A DNA stretch of 38,864 nt from Spirochaetia bacterium (GCA_009885955.1 VFJS01000097.1:1-38864), one strand, 5' to 3'; positions 1 through 8,335 are shown, counted from the stretch's first letter. Numbers and translations: made by a program. Notes: generated by a model not told the origin, from the letters alone.

Positions 1-118
1 ATTTTTTCAATATCTTCTCGTCTCATTTTCATGAGACATAATCTAAAACATGCCTACCCGATTAATATTCTTTTTTTATTTTTTTTAAAAAAAATAGCTG
101 AGTAGTTACGAAAAAATC
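1..118. other. AT-rich left edge, no gene seen
   Basis: This stretch is AT-rich with stops in the frame leading into the transposase. It holds one perfect 7-bp inverted repeat, GTCTCAT at 20-26 and ATGAGAC at 31-37, around a 4-base loop. It has no copy of the AGGGGTCA repeat that marks the right end of the downstream insertion sequence, so the left end of that element is not visible here. Confidence 0.5.
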
Positions 119-1495
119 ATGAAAGAATTTAGGCAGATACGCCAGAAGGAAAGGCATTCAGAAAATTTCGGATGGCTTTTAACGAATGTTGAAATAGTTA
201 ACGATCTTTCGAGCCGGTGTGAAAATTTGGTAAGACTTAATGAAGTACTAAGTGAGAAAGGGTTTCGGGGAAGCTATTCATCGCTCATACGGTTTATGAG
301 CAAGCATAAAAAAATAAGTGAAAGCCCGGTGATAAGGATTGAAACAAAAGCCGGAGAAATAGCTCAGGTGGATTTTGGGTATATAGGTAGAATTTGCGAT
401 GAAGATACCGGGGAGATGGTGAAAGCGTATGTATTCGCTATGGTGCTGGGATTTTCAAGGGATGCATATTACGAGATCGTCAAGGGGCAGGATATAACGA
501 CCTGGATAAGCTGCCACATCCACGCATTCGAATATTTCGGAGGAGTTCCCGCTGTGGTGATCCCGGATAACCTCAAGAGCGCAATCATAAAGGCATCGTA
601 CCTGGAGCCTACGGCAAACAGAAGCTATGCCGATCTGGCGAAACATTACGGGTTTCAAATAGACCCATGCCTGCCTGAGACACCGGAACACAAGGGGAAG
701 GTTGAATCTGGGGTGAAATACGTTAAAAATAATTTTGTCCCGCTTAGAATCTTAATAAATTTTACTGATTCCAACAGTCAACTTGCCGTGTGGAATAAAA
801 ACACCGCACGGGAGAGGATACACGGAACGACGAGAAGAAAACCCTCGGAACTCTTTGAAGCCTACGAGAAGGAGAAGCTCTTGCCTGTATCACCACTCCG
901 CTTTGAAATCCCTATCTGGAAGAATTTGAAGATAGACAGAGACATCCACATACAGTTCAACAGGGCGTATTACAGCACTCCTCATGAACTGCGTGGGGAG
1001 CGAGTATGGGCGAGAAAAACCGAATCACAGGTTGCTATTTTTCACGAAAATGAGCTGATAGCCGTGCATTTCCCGGCACAACCTGGGGAAAGAAGAACAA
1101 AGAAAGAACATTATCCTCCCGATAAAACGAGATACATGGAATGGGATACGTCCTACTGCATGAAAAAAGCCCGGGAGATCGGGGAAGCGACTTTTCATAT
1201 AGTAAATAAGCTTTTAAATGAAGAGCCGATCAGGAATCTGCGATCAGCTCAGAATATTATTCGCCTTGAAAAAAAATACAGCTCCGAAAAACTGGACGAT
1301 GCTGTCAAATGTGCAATCTCATTCAAAAACTTCAATTACCGTGCCGTTAAAAATATCCTCGAGAAAGATCTCGATACAAAAATTTGTGAAACTGAAAACA
1401 GTGAGAGAACGAACCTTGACACGAGTTACGCCCGAGATCTTAAAGAACTATTAAACATGGAGGAACAGAGACATGGAAACTTATGCCCAAATTAA
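119..1495 (+). CDS. istA: IS21-family transposase IstA, probably lacking its N-terminal HTH
   Basis: This is the DDE transposase of an IS21-type element; it would cut and join the element ends together with IstB. The catalytic triad is visible: D85 in AQVDFGY, D150 in IPDNLKSA, and E196 in HKGKVESGVKYVKNNF. The RIHGTTRRKP motif and the C-terminal beta-barrel region follow, as is usual in the family. Most IstA proteins start with a helix-turn-helix of about 60 residues. Here the protein begins directly in the linker (MKEFRQIRQKER), stops lie upstream in frame, and the two other upstream frames do not encode an HTH either. The copy is therefore probably truncated at its 5' end and may be inactive, unless this subgroup is naturally short. 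The 3' end overlaps istB by 23 bases, the normal IS21 arrangement. Confidence 0.9.
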   Translation: MKEFRQIRQKERHSENFGWLLTNVEIVNDLSSRCENLVRLNEVLSEKGFRGSYSSLIRFMSKHKKISESPVIRIETKAGEIAQVDFGYIGRICDEDTGEMVKAYVFAMVLGFSRDAYYEIVKGQDITTWISCHIHAFEYFGGVPAVVIPDNLKSAIIKASYLEPTANRSYADLAKHYGFQIDPCLPETPEHKGKVESGVKYVKNNFVPLRILINFTDSNSQLAVWNKNTARERIHGTTRRKPSELFEAYEKEKLLPVSPLRFEIPIWKNLKIDRDIHIQFNRAYYSTPHELRGERVWARKTESQVAIFHENELIAVHFPAQPGERRTKKEHYPPDKTRYMEWDTSYCMKKAREIGEATFHIVNKLLNEEPIRNLRSAQNIIRLEKKYSSEKLDDAVKCAISFKNFNYRAVKNILEKDLDTKICETENSERTNLDTSYARDLKELLNMEEQRHGNLCPN

Positions 1496-2210
1496 ATCTA
1501 ATTTAAGGGAACTCCGGTTGAAATCGGTGCTTGAAAATATTGAAATCCGGAACACTGAAGCGGTAAAGTCAAAGATGAGTTATATGGATTTTCTTCTGAT
1601 GCTTACACAGGATGAAATAGATAGACGAAGATTTTTAAAAAAAGAATCAGCAATAAAAAAATCAAATATGGGAAGATGTAAAAATATTGTTGAATTTGAA
1701 TTCGATTTTAATCCTAAAATCAACAGGCAACAGATTATGAACCTTGCAACGTGCGAATTCATAAAGCGAAAAGAAAACATAATATTTGCAGGACCTACCG
1801 GAGTCGGTAAAACTTTTCTGGCAAAGGCAATCGGGTTGGAAGCCTGTCACAGGGGATACAAGGTCGTCTTCGTAAGAACAGCAAAAATGTTAGAACATAT
1901 TTACTCAGGCAAAGCTGACGCCACATTCAATAAAAAACTGGATGGGTATATTAAATGTGATCTCCTGATTCTTGATGATTGGGGCATGATTTCGTTTTCC
2001 GATTCCATGCTCAATATCCTGAATGAAGTGATTTCGGAAAGATATGAAAACGGTTCCTGCATCATTACGAGCAACAGGGCAATAAAAAAATGGGACGAGC
2101 TTTTTTCTGAGCCCGTTATCGCTTCAGCTCTTATTGACAGGCTCTTTCATAACTGTCATAAAATCATTATTGATGGGAAAAGTTATAGACAGGGAGGTGC
2201 TAATTTATGA
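1473..2210 (+). CDS. istB: IS21-family helper ATPase IstB
   Basis: AAA+ ATPase related to DnaC that assists IstA in target selection. The Walker A motif GPTGVGKT lies at residues 107-114 and Walker B, LLILDDWG, at about 164-171. A sensor-type motif IITSNR follows near residue 200. At 245 residues it matches the normal family length and looks intact. A ribosome binding site, GGAGG, lies at 1459-1463 inside istA, just ahead of this start, so the two genes are translationally coupled. About 20 bases after its stop the right-end repeats of the insertion sequence begin. Confidence 0.93.
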   Translation: METYAQIKSNLRELRLKSVLENIEIRNTEAVKSKMSYMDFLLMLTQDEIDRRRFLKKESAIKKSNMGRCKNIVEFEFDFNPKINRQQIMNLATCEFIKRKENIIFAGPTGVGKTFLAKAIGLEACHRGYKVVFVRTAKMLEHIYSGKADATFNKKLDGYIKCDLLILDDWGMISFSDSMLNILNEVISERYENGSCIITSNRAIKKWDELFSEPVIASALIDRLFHNCHKIIIDGKSYRQGGANL

Positions 2211-2230
2211 TTAATAATCTGTTCTGACTC

Positions 2231-2286
2231 AGGGGTCAATATACCGATTACAGAGGGGTCAGCAATGCGATTAGTGACAATTGTCA
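2231..2286. repeat. IS21-type right-end repeats
   Basis: Two copies of AGGGGTCA at 2231-2238 and 2254-2261 are each followed by a related CGATTA-containing tail. They lie 23 bases apart, as in the multiple terminal repeats of IS21 elements. They are followed by the palindrome TGACAATTGTCA at 2275-2286, in which the element probably ends. No matching left end is found at 1-118. Confidence 0.6.
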
Positions 2287-2289
2287 GCC

Positions 2290-2547
2290 CTAAATGTTTT
2301 TATATACTTCCTTTCGGTGCCTTATTCTCATAACAATTACAACAACTTCTTTTTCGTGAATTTCATAAATAATCCGGTAATCACCGGCTCGAATACGATA
2401 CGCATCCCTGTTTTTCAATTTTATGTAACCGGAAGGCCGGGGATTTTGTTTTAGAGATTCAATTAATGAATTGATTTTATGAATAATTTTTTTTGGAATT
2501 TTATTGTAATCTTTTACAGCGGAAGGGTGAAATTGTATGGTGTACAT
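2290..2547 (-). CDS. RelE/ParE-type toxin
   Basis: An 85-residue protein of the RelE/ParE superfamily. The N-terminus YTIQFHPSAVKDYNKIPKK and the C-terminal pattern YRIRAGDYRIIYEI...VIVMRIRHRKEVYKN are typical of RelE-like mRNA interferases, with the basic residues usually involved in ribosome-dependent mRNA cleavage in the C-terminal half. It starts two bases after the stop of the upstream small gene on the same strand, the standard antitoxin-then-toxin order. Whether it cleaves mRNA or acts on gyrase like ParE cannot be told from sequence alone; the RHRKEVY ending favours RelE. Confidence 0.88.
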   Translation of the reverse strand: MYTIQFHPSAVKDYNKIPKKIIHKINSLIESLKQNPRPSGYIKLKNRDAYRIRAGDYRIIYEIHEKEVVVIVMRIRHRKEVYKNI

Positions 2548-2549
2548 GC

Positions 2550-2732
2550 TTAGCGTTTGATCTTTTCCCAGTCGATATTTTTCCCCTTTAATTTTTTGGT
2601 TTTATCAAAAGCTGCAATATCTTCCAGGTCTTCGATATACTCAACGAGTCTGTCATAATCCTTTTTTGTAAGAAGAATATTTACGGTTTTCCCCTTCTCA
2701 TCAATTATGTATTTTTCTTTTACTTGGATCAT
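2550..2732 (-). CDS. Antitoxin partner of the RelE-type toxin
   Basis: A 60-residue acidic/basic protein (MIQVKEKYIIDEKGKTVNILL...) directly ahead of the toxin gene. The N-terminal half looks like a short beta-hairpin/DNA-binding antitoxin region. The C-terminal tail (FDKTKKLKGKNIDWEKIKR) is the kind of flexible toxin-binding segment seen in RelB/Phd-like antitoxins. I chose the ATG at 2732 because AGGAG lies about 9 bases upstream; an upstream in-frame TTG at 2753 has no such site. It should neutralise the toxin and repress the shared promoter. The exact antitoxin family is not certain. Confidence 0.8.
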   Translation of the reverse strand: MIQVKEKYIIDEKGKTVNILLTKKDYDRLVEYIEDLEDIAAFDKTKKLKGKNIDWEKIKR

Positions 2733-2752
2733 ATTATAAAGACTCCTGAACA

Positions 2753-2801
2753 ATTATAGGCACATCTAATAATCAAAATTTTAATCAAAATTTTGATTAT
2801 T
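2753..2801 (-). promoter_or_regulatory. Toxin-antitoxin promoter with large inverted repeat (candidate operator)
   Basis: Reading on the minus strand, TATAAT at 2758-2753 lies just ahead of the antitoxin ribosome binding site. Immediately upstream is a perfect 15-base inverted repeat: AATAATCAAAATTTT at 2768-2782 and AAAATTTTGATTATT at 2787-2801, with a 4-base spacer. It sits where a -35 element and an operator would be. Autorepression by the antitoxin is the usual arrangement in such systems and is inferred here. Confidence 0.55.
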
Positions 2802-3145
2802 CCCTTGATTTGTGCCTTCAAGGGAACCACAAACCTTAATTATTCGAAGTTCCTTTATTTGTAAATAATTACTTTAGTTGACATAAAAGTCAAGGGATAA
2901 ATTTTAAAAATAGTATGTCAGTCAGGCTGCATTCATATGAAAAAGTATGATATTCATCAACATTTCATCAATCAGCGGGTTACCGTCAGCCACCCATACT
3001 GCCCTTTCCGGGAACCCGGCCGTCTAAATGTACCATGACAACTGGATTCAGGATAAATGCATAGTGATGTTTCCATTGACTGTTTTTATCAGTTGGTCAC
3101 GGAATTTCCACCTGGAAAACAAAGCTAAATGTCTACAACAGAACT
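2802..3145. other. Intergenic region with a hairpin
   Basis: No convincing gene. A perfect 9-base inverted repeat, TTCCCTTGA at 2800-2808 and TCAAGGGAA at 2818-2826, overlaps the end of the operator repeat and could form a hairpin, but neither strand has a clear T-run after it. A short CCGGG/CCCGG palindrome lies near 3009-3020, downstream of the acyl-CoA ligase on its strand; it also lacks a T-run. Confidence 0.4.
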
Positions 3146-4837
3146 TCAATCCCAACTGCTGCTTTTACGTAATTCTTCTATTCGAATTCCAGCAATTTCC
3201 TTTAAAGCCATTTTATCAACCTTCGCGCTTCTTGTCAGTGGAAATGGTTTATTCCAGGGCCATATCTCAACATGATGTGGTCTTTTATATGCTGCGATTG
3301 TTTTGCAATGTGAATGAATTATTTCCGGTGAAATTGAAATTCCTTCCTTGGGGCGCACAAATACAAAAATTGCCTCATCAAAAACACGATGCGGCATACC
3401 GACAACCTCCGCAATATCCACACCCTGGATACCTGCAATAAATGATTCCACTTCATCCGGAAAAACATTATATCCTTTATGCTTTATCATAAACTTGCGC
3501 CGCCCTGATAGATACATCGCGCGATAGCTTCCCAAATCTTTAAAATATCCGAGGTCGCCTGTATATAAAATACCTTCTTTTGATATTGTTTTTGCTGTTT
3601 CTTCAGGATTATTAAAATAACCTAAAAAAACAATCGGTGGATGATAACAGATTTCTCCAATCTCTCCATCGGGCAGTTCATCCCCGGCGGAACCATCCTC
3701 GTTCATCGGACGCCGGACAGTAACTTCGGCGAGGTCAGGAAAAGAACGCCCAACCTGCCCGGCCATTTCATCAATCGATATTCCTTCAGGAGTAAAAGTT
3801 GCGAAACCGGCATTCTCGGTCATCCCGAGTCCCGTGCCGAATCCTGGCGCCATTGCTGCAAGCTTTTTCAGAAATTCAACATCCACTGAAGAGCCGGCAT
3901 ATGCTACAAATTCAAGGCTTTTCAGATTAAACGTACTGTAATCTTTATGAGCCCAGAGCATTCTGAATTGAGTTGGAATCTGGCCAAGTGCGGAAATCTT
4001 CCATTTTTCAATTGCCTCCAGGGTCATACCTACATCAAACACGCGGAGGAATACAGCAGTCCCTCCGCCAAATAGAGTTGTCATTAAAAGTTCCGTAACA
4101 CAACCCACGTGACTTGGAGGAAGATTTATCAGGACTCTGTCTTGTGATGAAAGACCGCTGCCCCTGGCAAGAAGTTCATTCTGAACAATAATATTTTCAT
4201 GGCAGAGCACAGCGGGTTTTGGGCCTCCGGTTGTCCCTGTTGTATAAATTATCAGGGCCGGTGTCCGTTTATCTATTTCAGAATATGCTTTTTCGAGCCT
4301 GCGTGTAAATATATTCTTTAACTTCAACAAGATCAGGCGTCCCTTGTTCATGAGATCAGATATCGATACCGCGCCATTGACAAGTTCGCCAGGTTTTGGA
4401 TTTGGTGTAAACTGCACCAGATGTTTTATGTAAGGGCATTTATCGCGGACAGCCTCGCCGATTTTCATGAAATCAATAACCGGAGTTTTCCCGAGAAAAA
4501 AGAAAGCTACCGGTTTAATTTTATTCAGGTCCCTGACGATTTCATCTTCCTTGAGACGAAGATCGAGCGGTGATATTATCGCGCCGATTTTAAAACAGGC
4601 GTACATGAATATAACATGCTCCGGTATGAGTACAAGCTGCGTGGCAACGCGGTCACCCTTTTTAATTCCCATGTCAAGAAGTTTAAGTGCAAAGAAGTCG
4701 ATAAGCGAATTAAATTTTTCATAAGTAATTGTTTTCCCATCTTCATGCTGGATCATTGCGGCTTTTTTTGGAGAATTTTTTGCCCAATGCTCTACATAAT
4801 TATTCAGAAGCGGAAGCCTTTCCTTTAATTCCTTCAT
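3146..4837 (-). CDS. AMP-dependent acyl-CoA synthetase (fatty acid-CoA ligase family)
   Basis: Adenylate-forming enzyme that would activate a carboxylic acid with ATP and join it to CoA. The phosphate-binding motif YTTGTTGGPKPAVL is present, as are the middle motif GLGMTENAG, the YTGDLG motif, the hinge region SGRRKFMIKHKGYNVFPDEVE and the C-terminal lysine region LTRSAKVDK. At about 563 residues it is full length. The start is set at the second ATG (4837), which has GGAG 7 bases upstream; the first ATG, at 4849, has no well-spaced site. The gene follows a MaoC-like gene on the same strand with a short gap, so the pair probably handles acyl-CoA substrates together. The substrate is not predictable, though a medium or long fatty acid is most likely. 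Confidence 0.88.
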   Translation of the reverse strand: MKELKERLPLLNNYVEHWAKNSPKKAAMIQHEDGKTITYEKFNSLIDFFALKLLDMGIKKGDRVATQLVLIPEHVIFMYACFKIGAIISPLDLRLKEDEIVRDLNKIKPVAFFFLGKTPVIDFMKIGEAVRDKCPYIKHLVQFTPNPKPGELVNGAVSISDLMNKGRLILLKLKNIFTRRLEKAYSEIDKRTPALIIYTTGTTGGPKPAVLCHENIIVQNELLARGSGLSSQDRVLINLPPSHVGCVTELLMTTLFGGGTAVFLRVFDVGMTLEAIEKWKISALGQIPTQFRMLWAHKDYSTFNLKSLEFVAYAGSSVDVEFLKKLAAMAPGFGTGLGMTENAGFATFTPEGISIDEMAGQVGRSFPDLAEVTVRRPMNEDGSAGDELPDGEIGEICYHPPIVFLGYFNNPEETAKTISKEGILYTGDLGYFKDLGSYRAMYLSGRRKFMIKHKGYNVFPDEVESFIAGIQGVDIAEVVGMPHRVFDEAIFVFVRPKEGISISPEIIHSHCKTIAAYKRPHHVEIWPWNKPFPLTRSAKVDKMALKEIAGIRIEELRKSSSWD

Positions 4838-4871
4838 GTAGGACTCCATTGATTTTTTTTATATATTTCCT

Positions 4872-5756
4872 TCATACAGCAAACAGATGACCACATCCGA
4901 TAACACGTTCACCATTGCTGTTAATTACATCGAAAAACAGATTTTTTCCATTTTCCAGTTTTTTTTCACCGAGCAGCCTGACAGAGATATCAGTTCCGGG
5001 CAGCACCATTCCTGTGAAGCGGCAAGAGATTGATTTGACTTTTATTGGATGGCCGTCGAGTTCCCTGTTTACAAGTTCTGTAACAGCCATAGCGAGAGTC
5101 GCAGTTCCCTGCAGGATAATATCAGGCAATCCAACCTGATGAGCAAATTTTTTAGAAGTGTGAATTGGAAACACAATATCAGTACAGCCGTCATAAACAA
5201 AAGGCATAATGGGATTTATTGATATACTGCTTTCCCATAAATTTTCAGAACTCTCTGCTAATTTAGGAACCACGGGTATACAATCCTCGCCTGCGCTTCC
5301 GACACATTCCACGCCGCGAAGCATGGCTCCAACATGCTCAGTAAATACCGGATCACCGTCTTTTTCCAGCGCATCAAGCCGGATAACAACATGTGTTCCT
5401 GCACGATGAGGAAGTATTGCTGCGATTTTTCCTGTAATTATTAGTTTTTGTCCAGGTGTTACAGGCTTATGTATCTCCAAATGCTCGGTGTAATGCACCT
5501 GAGTTAATAATAATTCCGCAGGGAAATTATCCGAGTCGATGAATTTCTGTATACTTCCTACAATGTTCCAGGTTACAGCAACAGGAAACACCGGATGTGC
5601 GATTATACCTTCCGGACTTTCATCATTGAAATATACCGGATTATTGTCGCCGACTGCAGCTGCATAATTCATAATTTTTCGCCATGAAATTTCAGATTCA
5701 TAATTTTTCAAAGGTGTGCCGGCTAATTGCGAAGCAATATTTGATCTGCAAGTCAT
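4872..5756 (-). CDS. Double-hotdog MaoC-like dehydratase/hydratase
   Basis: A 294-residue protein with two hotdog domains, as in MaoC-type (R)-enoyl-CoA hydratases and fungal/bacterial hydratase 2 proteins. The N-terminal domain has AAAVGDNNPVYF, like the hydratase motif GDxNPxH but with tyrosine in place of the histidine. The C-terminal domain has DIVFPIHTSKKFAHQVGL and ILQGTATLAMAVTEL, like the second MaoC motif, but its Asp-His spacing is one residue longer than usual. Activity is therefore uncertain; it may be an active hydratase with altered geometry or a binding protein. It lies upstream of, and probably in an operon with, the acyl-CoA ligase. No strong ribosome binding site is seen before the ATG. 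Confidence 0.78.
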   Translation of the reverse strand: MTCRSNIASQLAGTPLKNYESEISWRKIMNYAAAVGDNNPVYFNDESPEGIIAHPVFPVAVTWNIVGSIQKFIDSDNFPAELLLTQVHYTEHLEIHKPVTPGQKLIITGKIAAILPHRAGTHVVIRLDALEKDGDPVFTEHVGAMLRGVECVGSAGEDCIPVVPKLAESSENLWESSISINPIMPFVYDGCTDIVFPIHTSKKFAHQVGLPDIILQGTATLAMAVTELVNRELDGHPIKVKSISCRFTGMVLPGTDISVRLLGEKKLENGKNLFFDVINSNGERVIGCGHLFAV

Positions 5757-6120
5757 AATTGATATCCAATACTATATTCTATCCGCTGTTTTATTTAAGC
5801 GGATTTAAAACTATTGTTTTAAAAAAAACTTCACTTCCGGCTTTCGTCAAGAAATAAATGTCATTATCATTCATTTATTTCAGTATTAAAAAATATCAAT
5901 GATGTATATAATAGACATCAACCCGTTTTTCATGGGAGGCGGAACATGAATGTTTAAAAACTAAAAAAGGTATATTGGGAAATATCAATAAATTTTATTT
6001 TATTATACATAGGGAGGATGTATATTAAAAATGTACTTGAAAAAGTTATAAGAATTAAGCCGCATGTATAAGGAAGAAGATACTCTTTGATATCAGACAG
6101 AAAAAATTATTGTAAAAATT
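5757..6120. other. AT-rich intergenic region
   Basis: No gene is supported. A -10-like TATAAT lies at 5907-5912 on the plus strand, without a good -35. Downstream, GGGAGG-type sites at about 5935 and 6012 precede only very short frames (3 to 17 codons). These may be leader remnants of a lost gene. Confidence 0.35.
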
Positions 6121-6933
6121 CTATTTGCTCTTGATCAGCAATCCATATTGAGCCTTGATAAGAATGCTGTTTCCTGATAAGGTTCTAATGCCTTCTGACA
6201 TATCCTGGTCGGAAATTCTACTCAAAGAAGATACTGCATTTACATAATAAATTTCAGCCCCGTCAATTCTCAGCTTTAGAATATTTCCTTTTATTCCGGC
6301 TACAATCCGCTTCTTTTGAACTTTTTCCATTGCGGCATCCACAAGTTTCATTGAAGTATATGGATCTTTTATTACATCAACATTATCAAGGCCAAGCCTC
6401 TTTACGGTAAGTTCAGGTATGACCGCCTTTGTATTAAACTGCAAATTTTTTGCGTTCATATCAATCTGTTTGAGAAACTGTGAGATTTCCGTCTGTATAA
6501 TTTCCCTGTCATCTTTATTCATAATTCCACCTGCAGACCTCACCGTAAGTTCGCGTATGCGCTGAAGAATTTTATTGTCCTGTGCAATTGCGGATTCAGC
6601 AAAAAGAAGATAATTCCTGTAATCCTGCATATTCATTGATTCCTGCCTGATTCCCTTAATTATTGTATCAAGCTTTTGAGACATTGCCATACCAGATGGA
6701 TCATCCGATGCAGAAATTATTCTTTTCCCGGAAGAAAGTTTTTTTATTATATCTGTTATTGATGAATCTGTAATGCGGTTCTGCTTTATAATATACTGTG
6801 CTGTACCTCTTCCATAAATGTAAAAATCCGAGTTGGAAGGAATGAATAGATAATTATCTGATGCTGTCAGAACATTTACGTTAATCATCTGCATAAAAGA
6901 AAATATAAGAAAAAAAATAATCTTTTTTATCAT
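6121..6933 (-). CDS. Flagellin-like protein with a Sec signal peptide
   Basis: A 270-residue protein that joins an N-terminal signal peptide (IKKIIFFLIFSFMQMINVNVLTA) to a compact flagellin. The flagellin N-terminal domain is clear: KKLSSGKRIISASDDPSGMAMSQKL, then QDNKILQRIRELTVRSAGG and ISQFLKQIDMNAKNLQFN. The C-terminal domain follows almost at once: LVDAAMEKVQKKRIVAGIKGN and ISDQDMSEGIRTL, matching the usual end region. There is no variable surface domain. Ordinary flagellins have no signal peptide because they leave through the flagellar type III export channel, so this one should enter the periplasm by Sec instead. The start is the ATG at 6933; a GTG three codons earlier is possible, and neither has a strong ribosome binding site. 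No other flagellar gene is nearby. Confidence 0.82.
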   Translation of the reverse strand: MIKKIIFFLIFSFMQMINVNVLTASDNYLFIPSNSDFYIYGRGTAQYIIKQNRITDSSITDIIKKLSSGKRIISASDDPSGMAMSQKLDTIIKGIRQESMNMQDYRNYLLFAESAIAQDNKILQRIRELTVRSAGGIMNKDDREIIQTEISQFLKQIDMNAKNLQFNTKAVIPELTVKRLGLDNVDVIKDPYTSMKLVDAAMEKVQKKRIVAGIKGNILKLRIDGAEIYYVNAVSSLSRISDQDMSEGIRTLSGNSILIKAQYGLLIKSK

Positions 6934-7066
6934 ATAGTTCACAATGCCAGTTTTTTATTTCTCTGATTTATAAATCTATAAATTTTAAATCAGAGTACAT
7001 AAAACTTTATTTTTGTCAATGATAATTGATTCCGATATAATTCTATATGTCCCATACAGGGGTCTT

Positions 7067-7211
7067 ATGAAGTACTTTCTGATTTTTTTTTCGATTTTAT
7101 GGGTCACATCCCATCATTTATTTGAGCAGATTTCAATATATTGATTACAATATATCAGAAGCAAAAGCAGCAAAAATTCTTGACAATCTGCCTGTTAACA
7201 ATAAGTATTAA
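7067..7211 (+). pseudogene. Possible remnant of a small secreted protein gene
   Basis: An ATG at 7067 preceded by AGGGG opens a 25-codon frame with a signal-peptide-like start (MKYFLIFFSILWVTS) that stops at 7142. A second open stretch in the +1 frame runs from 7143 to a stop at 7209 (DYNISEAKAAKILDNLPVNN). The two join without a gap if one frameshift is allowed. It could equally be chance; there is no recognisable family. Confidence 0.3.
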
Positions 7212-7220
7212 TTAAATTTC

Positions 7221-7967
7221 ATGACAGAAAAAAATACTAACATCCATATACTCTATGAGGATAGCGATCTTATCGCGGTCAATAAACAGGCCGGGATGCT
7301 TGCCCAGAATGATAATACCGGCCGTGAATCTCTCAGTGAAAATATCATCCGCCGCATAGGCAAAAATGAAGACGGTACCGGAGAGATTTATCTCGGCCCT
7401 GTTCACCGGCTTGACCGTCCTGTATCAGGTGTAATGATTTTTGCAAAAACAACAATAGCGGCACGCAGGCTCTCGGATCAATTCAAAGATAGAAAGATGA
7501 AAAAAGTTTATTGCGCGCTTGTGCCTTCAAATCTCAATAGCGGAAATGATATAACCGGATGGAATAACCTGTCACAGTATCTGGCAAGGAGACGGGACAA
7601 AGCATATATCGTTGATGCAGATCATCCCAAAGCTGAAAATGTTACTCTCAGTTACCGTGTAATCCTCAGATCTGCCGGCTATTCACTGCTTCTGATAGAA
7701 CTCGGTACCGGGAAACGGCATCAAATCCGCGTCCAGCTTGCATCACAGGGAATGCCCATAACAGGTGACTGGACCTATGGATCGAAAGAAAAAATTGACG
7801 GCGGAACCATCTGTCTCCATTCAGTATATCTCAGGTTCACTCACCCCGGTCTCAACACTCCCATGGAAATAACTGCTCCTTTTCCTCAGCACATTCTTGA
7901 AAGGCTGGATAAGCCTATCGGGATTGAGGATCTGCTGGACATTATACATCAGCCGGGCACATTTTGA
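7221..7967 (+). CDS. RluA-family pseudouridine synthase
   Basis: Enzyme converting specific uridines of rRNA or tRNA to pseudouridine. The catalytic motif VHRLDRPVSG gives Asp65 as nucleophile. The start HILYEDSDLIAVNKQAGML and the later RHQIRVQLASQGMPITGDWTYGS are standard for the RluA/RluD group. At 248 residues it consists of the catalytic domain only, without the S4 domain of RluD, so a role like RluA or TruC on 23S rRNA or tRNA is plausible. The ATG has no clear ribosome binding site, but the family alignment begins within a few residues of it. It stands alone on the plus strand. Confidence 0.92.
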   Translation: MTEKNTNIHILYEDSDLIAVNKQAGMLAQNDNTGRESLSENIIRRIGKNEDGTGEIYLGPVHRLDRPVSGVMIFAKTTIAARRLSDQFKDRKMKKVYCALVPSNLNSGNDITGWNNLSQYLARRRDKAYIVDADHPKAENVTLSYRVILRSAGYSLLLIELGTGKRHQIRVQLASQGMPITGDWTYGSKEKIDGGTICLHSVYLRFTHPGLNTPMEITAPFPQHILERLDKPIGIEDLLDIIHQPGTF

Positions 7968-8093
7968 CTCTATTTAATTCACAGAATCAATGCAAACTTG
8001 CTTCTATGCAAATTTTAAGGCAGAGGGCATAGTTTTGTTTTTTTTGGAAAATATATATTAGGTATAAATTATTTCTTATTTTTCATTAATATT

Positions 8094-8189
8094 TTCCGGC
8101 CACCCCCGGAGGGGGTTGAAAAATGGTAGTGTTGTATAATAAAAAAACAAGCTCCTAAGTCCCCATCCGGTGGATTTAGGGGGCCGGAA
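8094..8189. repeat. Palindromic repeat unit (REP/MITE-like)
   Basis: A 96-bp unit bounded by TTCCGGCC at 8094-8101 and GGCCGGAA at 8182-8189. Inside are two smaller palindromes: CCCCC/GGGGG at 8103-8107 and 8111-8115, and ATCC/GGAT at 8165-8168 and 8172-8175 flanked by CCTAAG and TTTAGG. Its GC content contrasts sharply with the AT-rich surroundings, as expected for a dispersed repeat. Other copies cannot be looked for here. Confidence 0.5.
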
Positions 8190-8305
8190 TGCAATAGATG
8201 TGGGTAATTATTAATATGACAGTGGATGCTGGAGTATTTCCCAATTTACTTGCCGGAATTTATTTTTCGCCCTAAATTTTATTAAAATAAACCGGCAAAA
8301 AACTA

Positions 8306-8335
8306 TTGACAAATGAACTAATTTCATCTTAAAAT
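8306..8335 (+). promoter_or_regulatory. Sigma-70-type promoter of the DUF3015 gene
   Basis: A perfect TTGACA at 8306-8311 is followed after 18 bases by TAAAAT at 8330-8335. The start codon is 70 bases downstream and has a good ribosome binding site (AGGAGG at 8395-8400). Confidence 0.65.

Noticed and set aside
1-37. Start of a minus-strand gene leaving the left edge (MKMRREDIEK)
   Set aside because: Only about ten codons, inside a palindrome, and no ribosome binding site.
3028-3441. Plus-strand frame of 137 codons over the 3' end of the acyl-CoA ligase
   Set aside because: It is antisense to a well-conserved gene and has no protein-family features.
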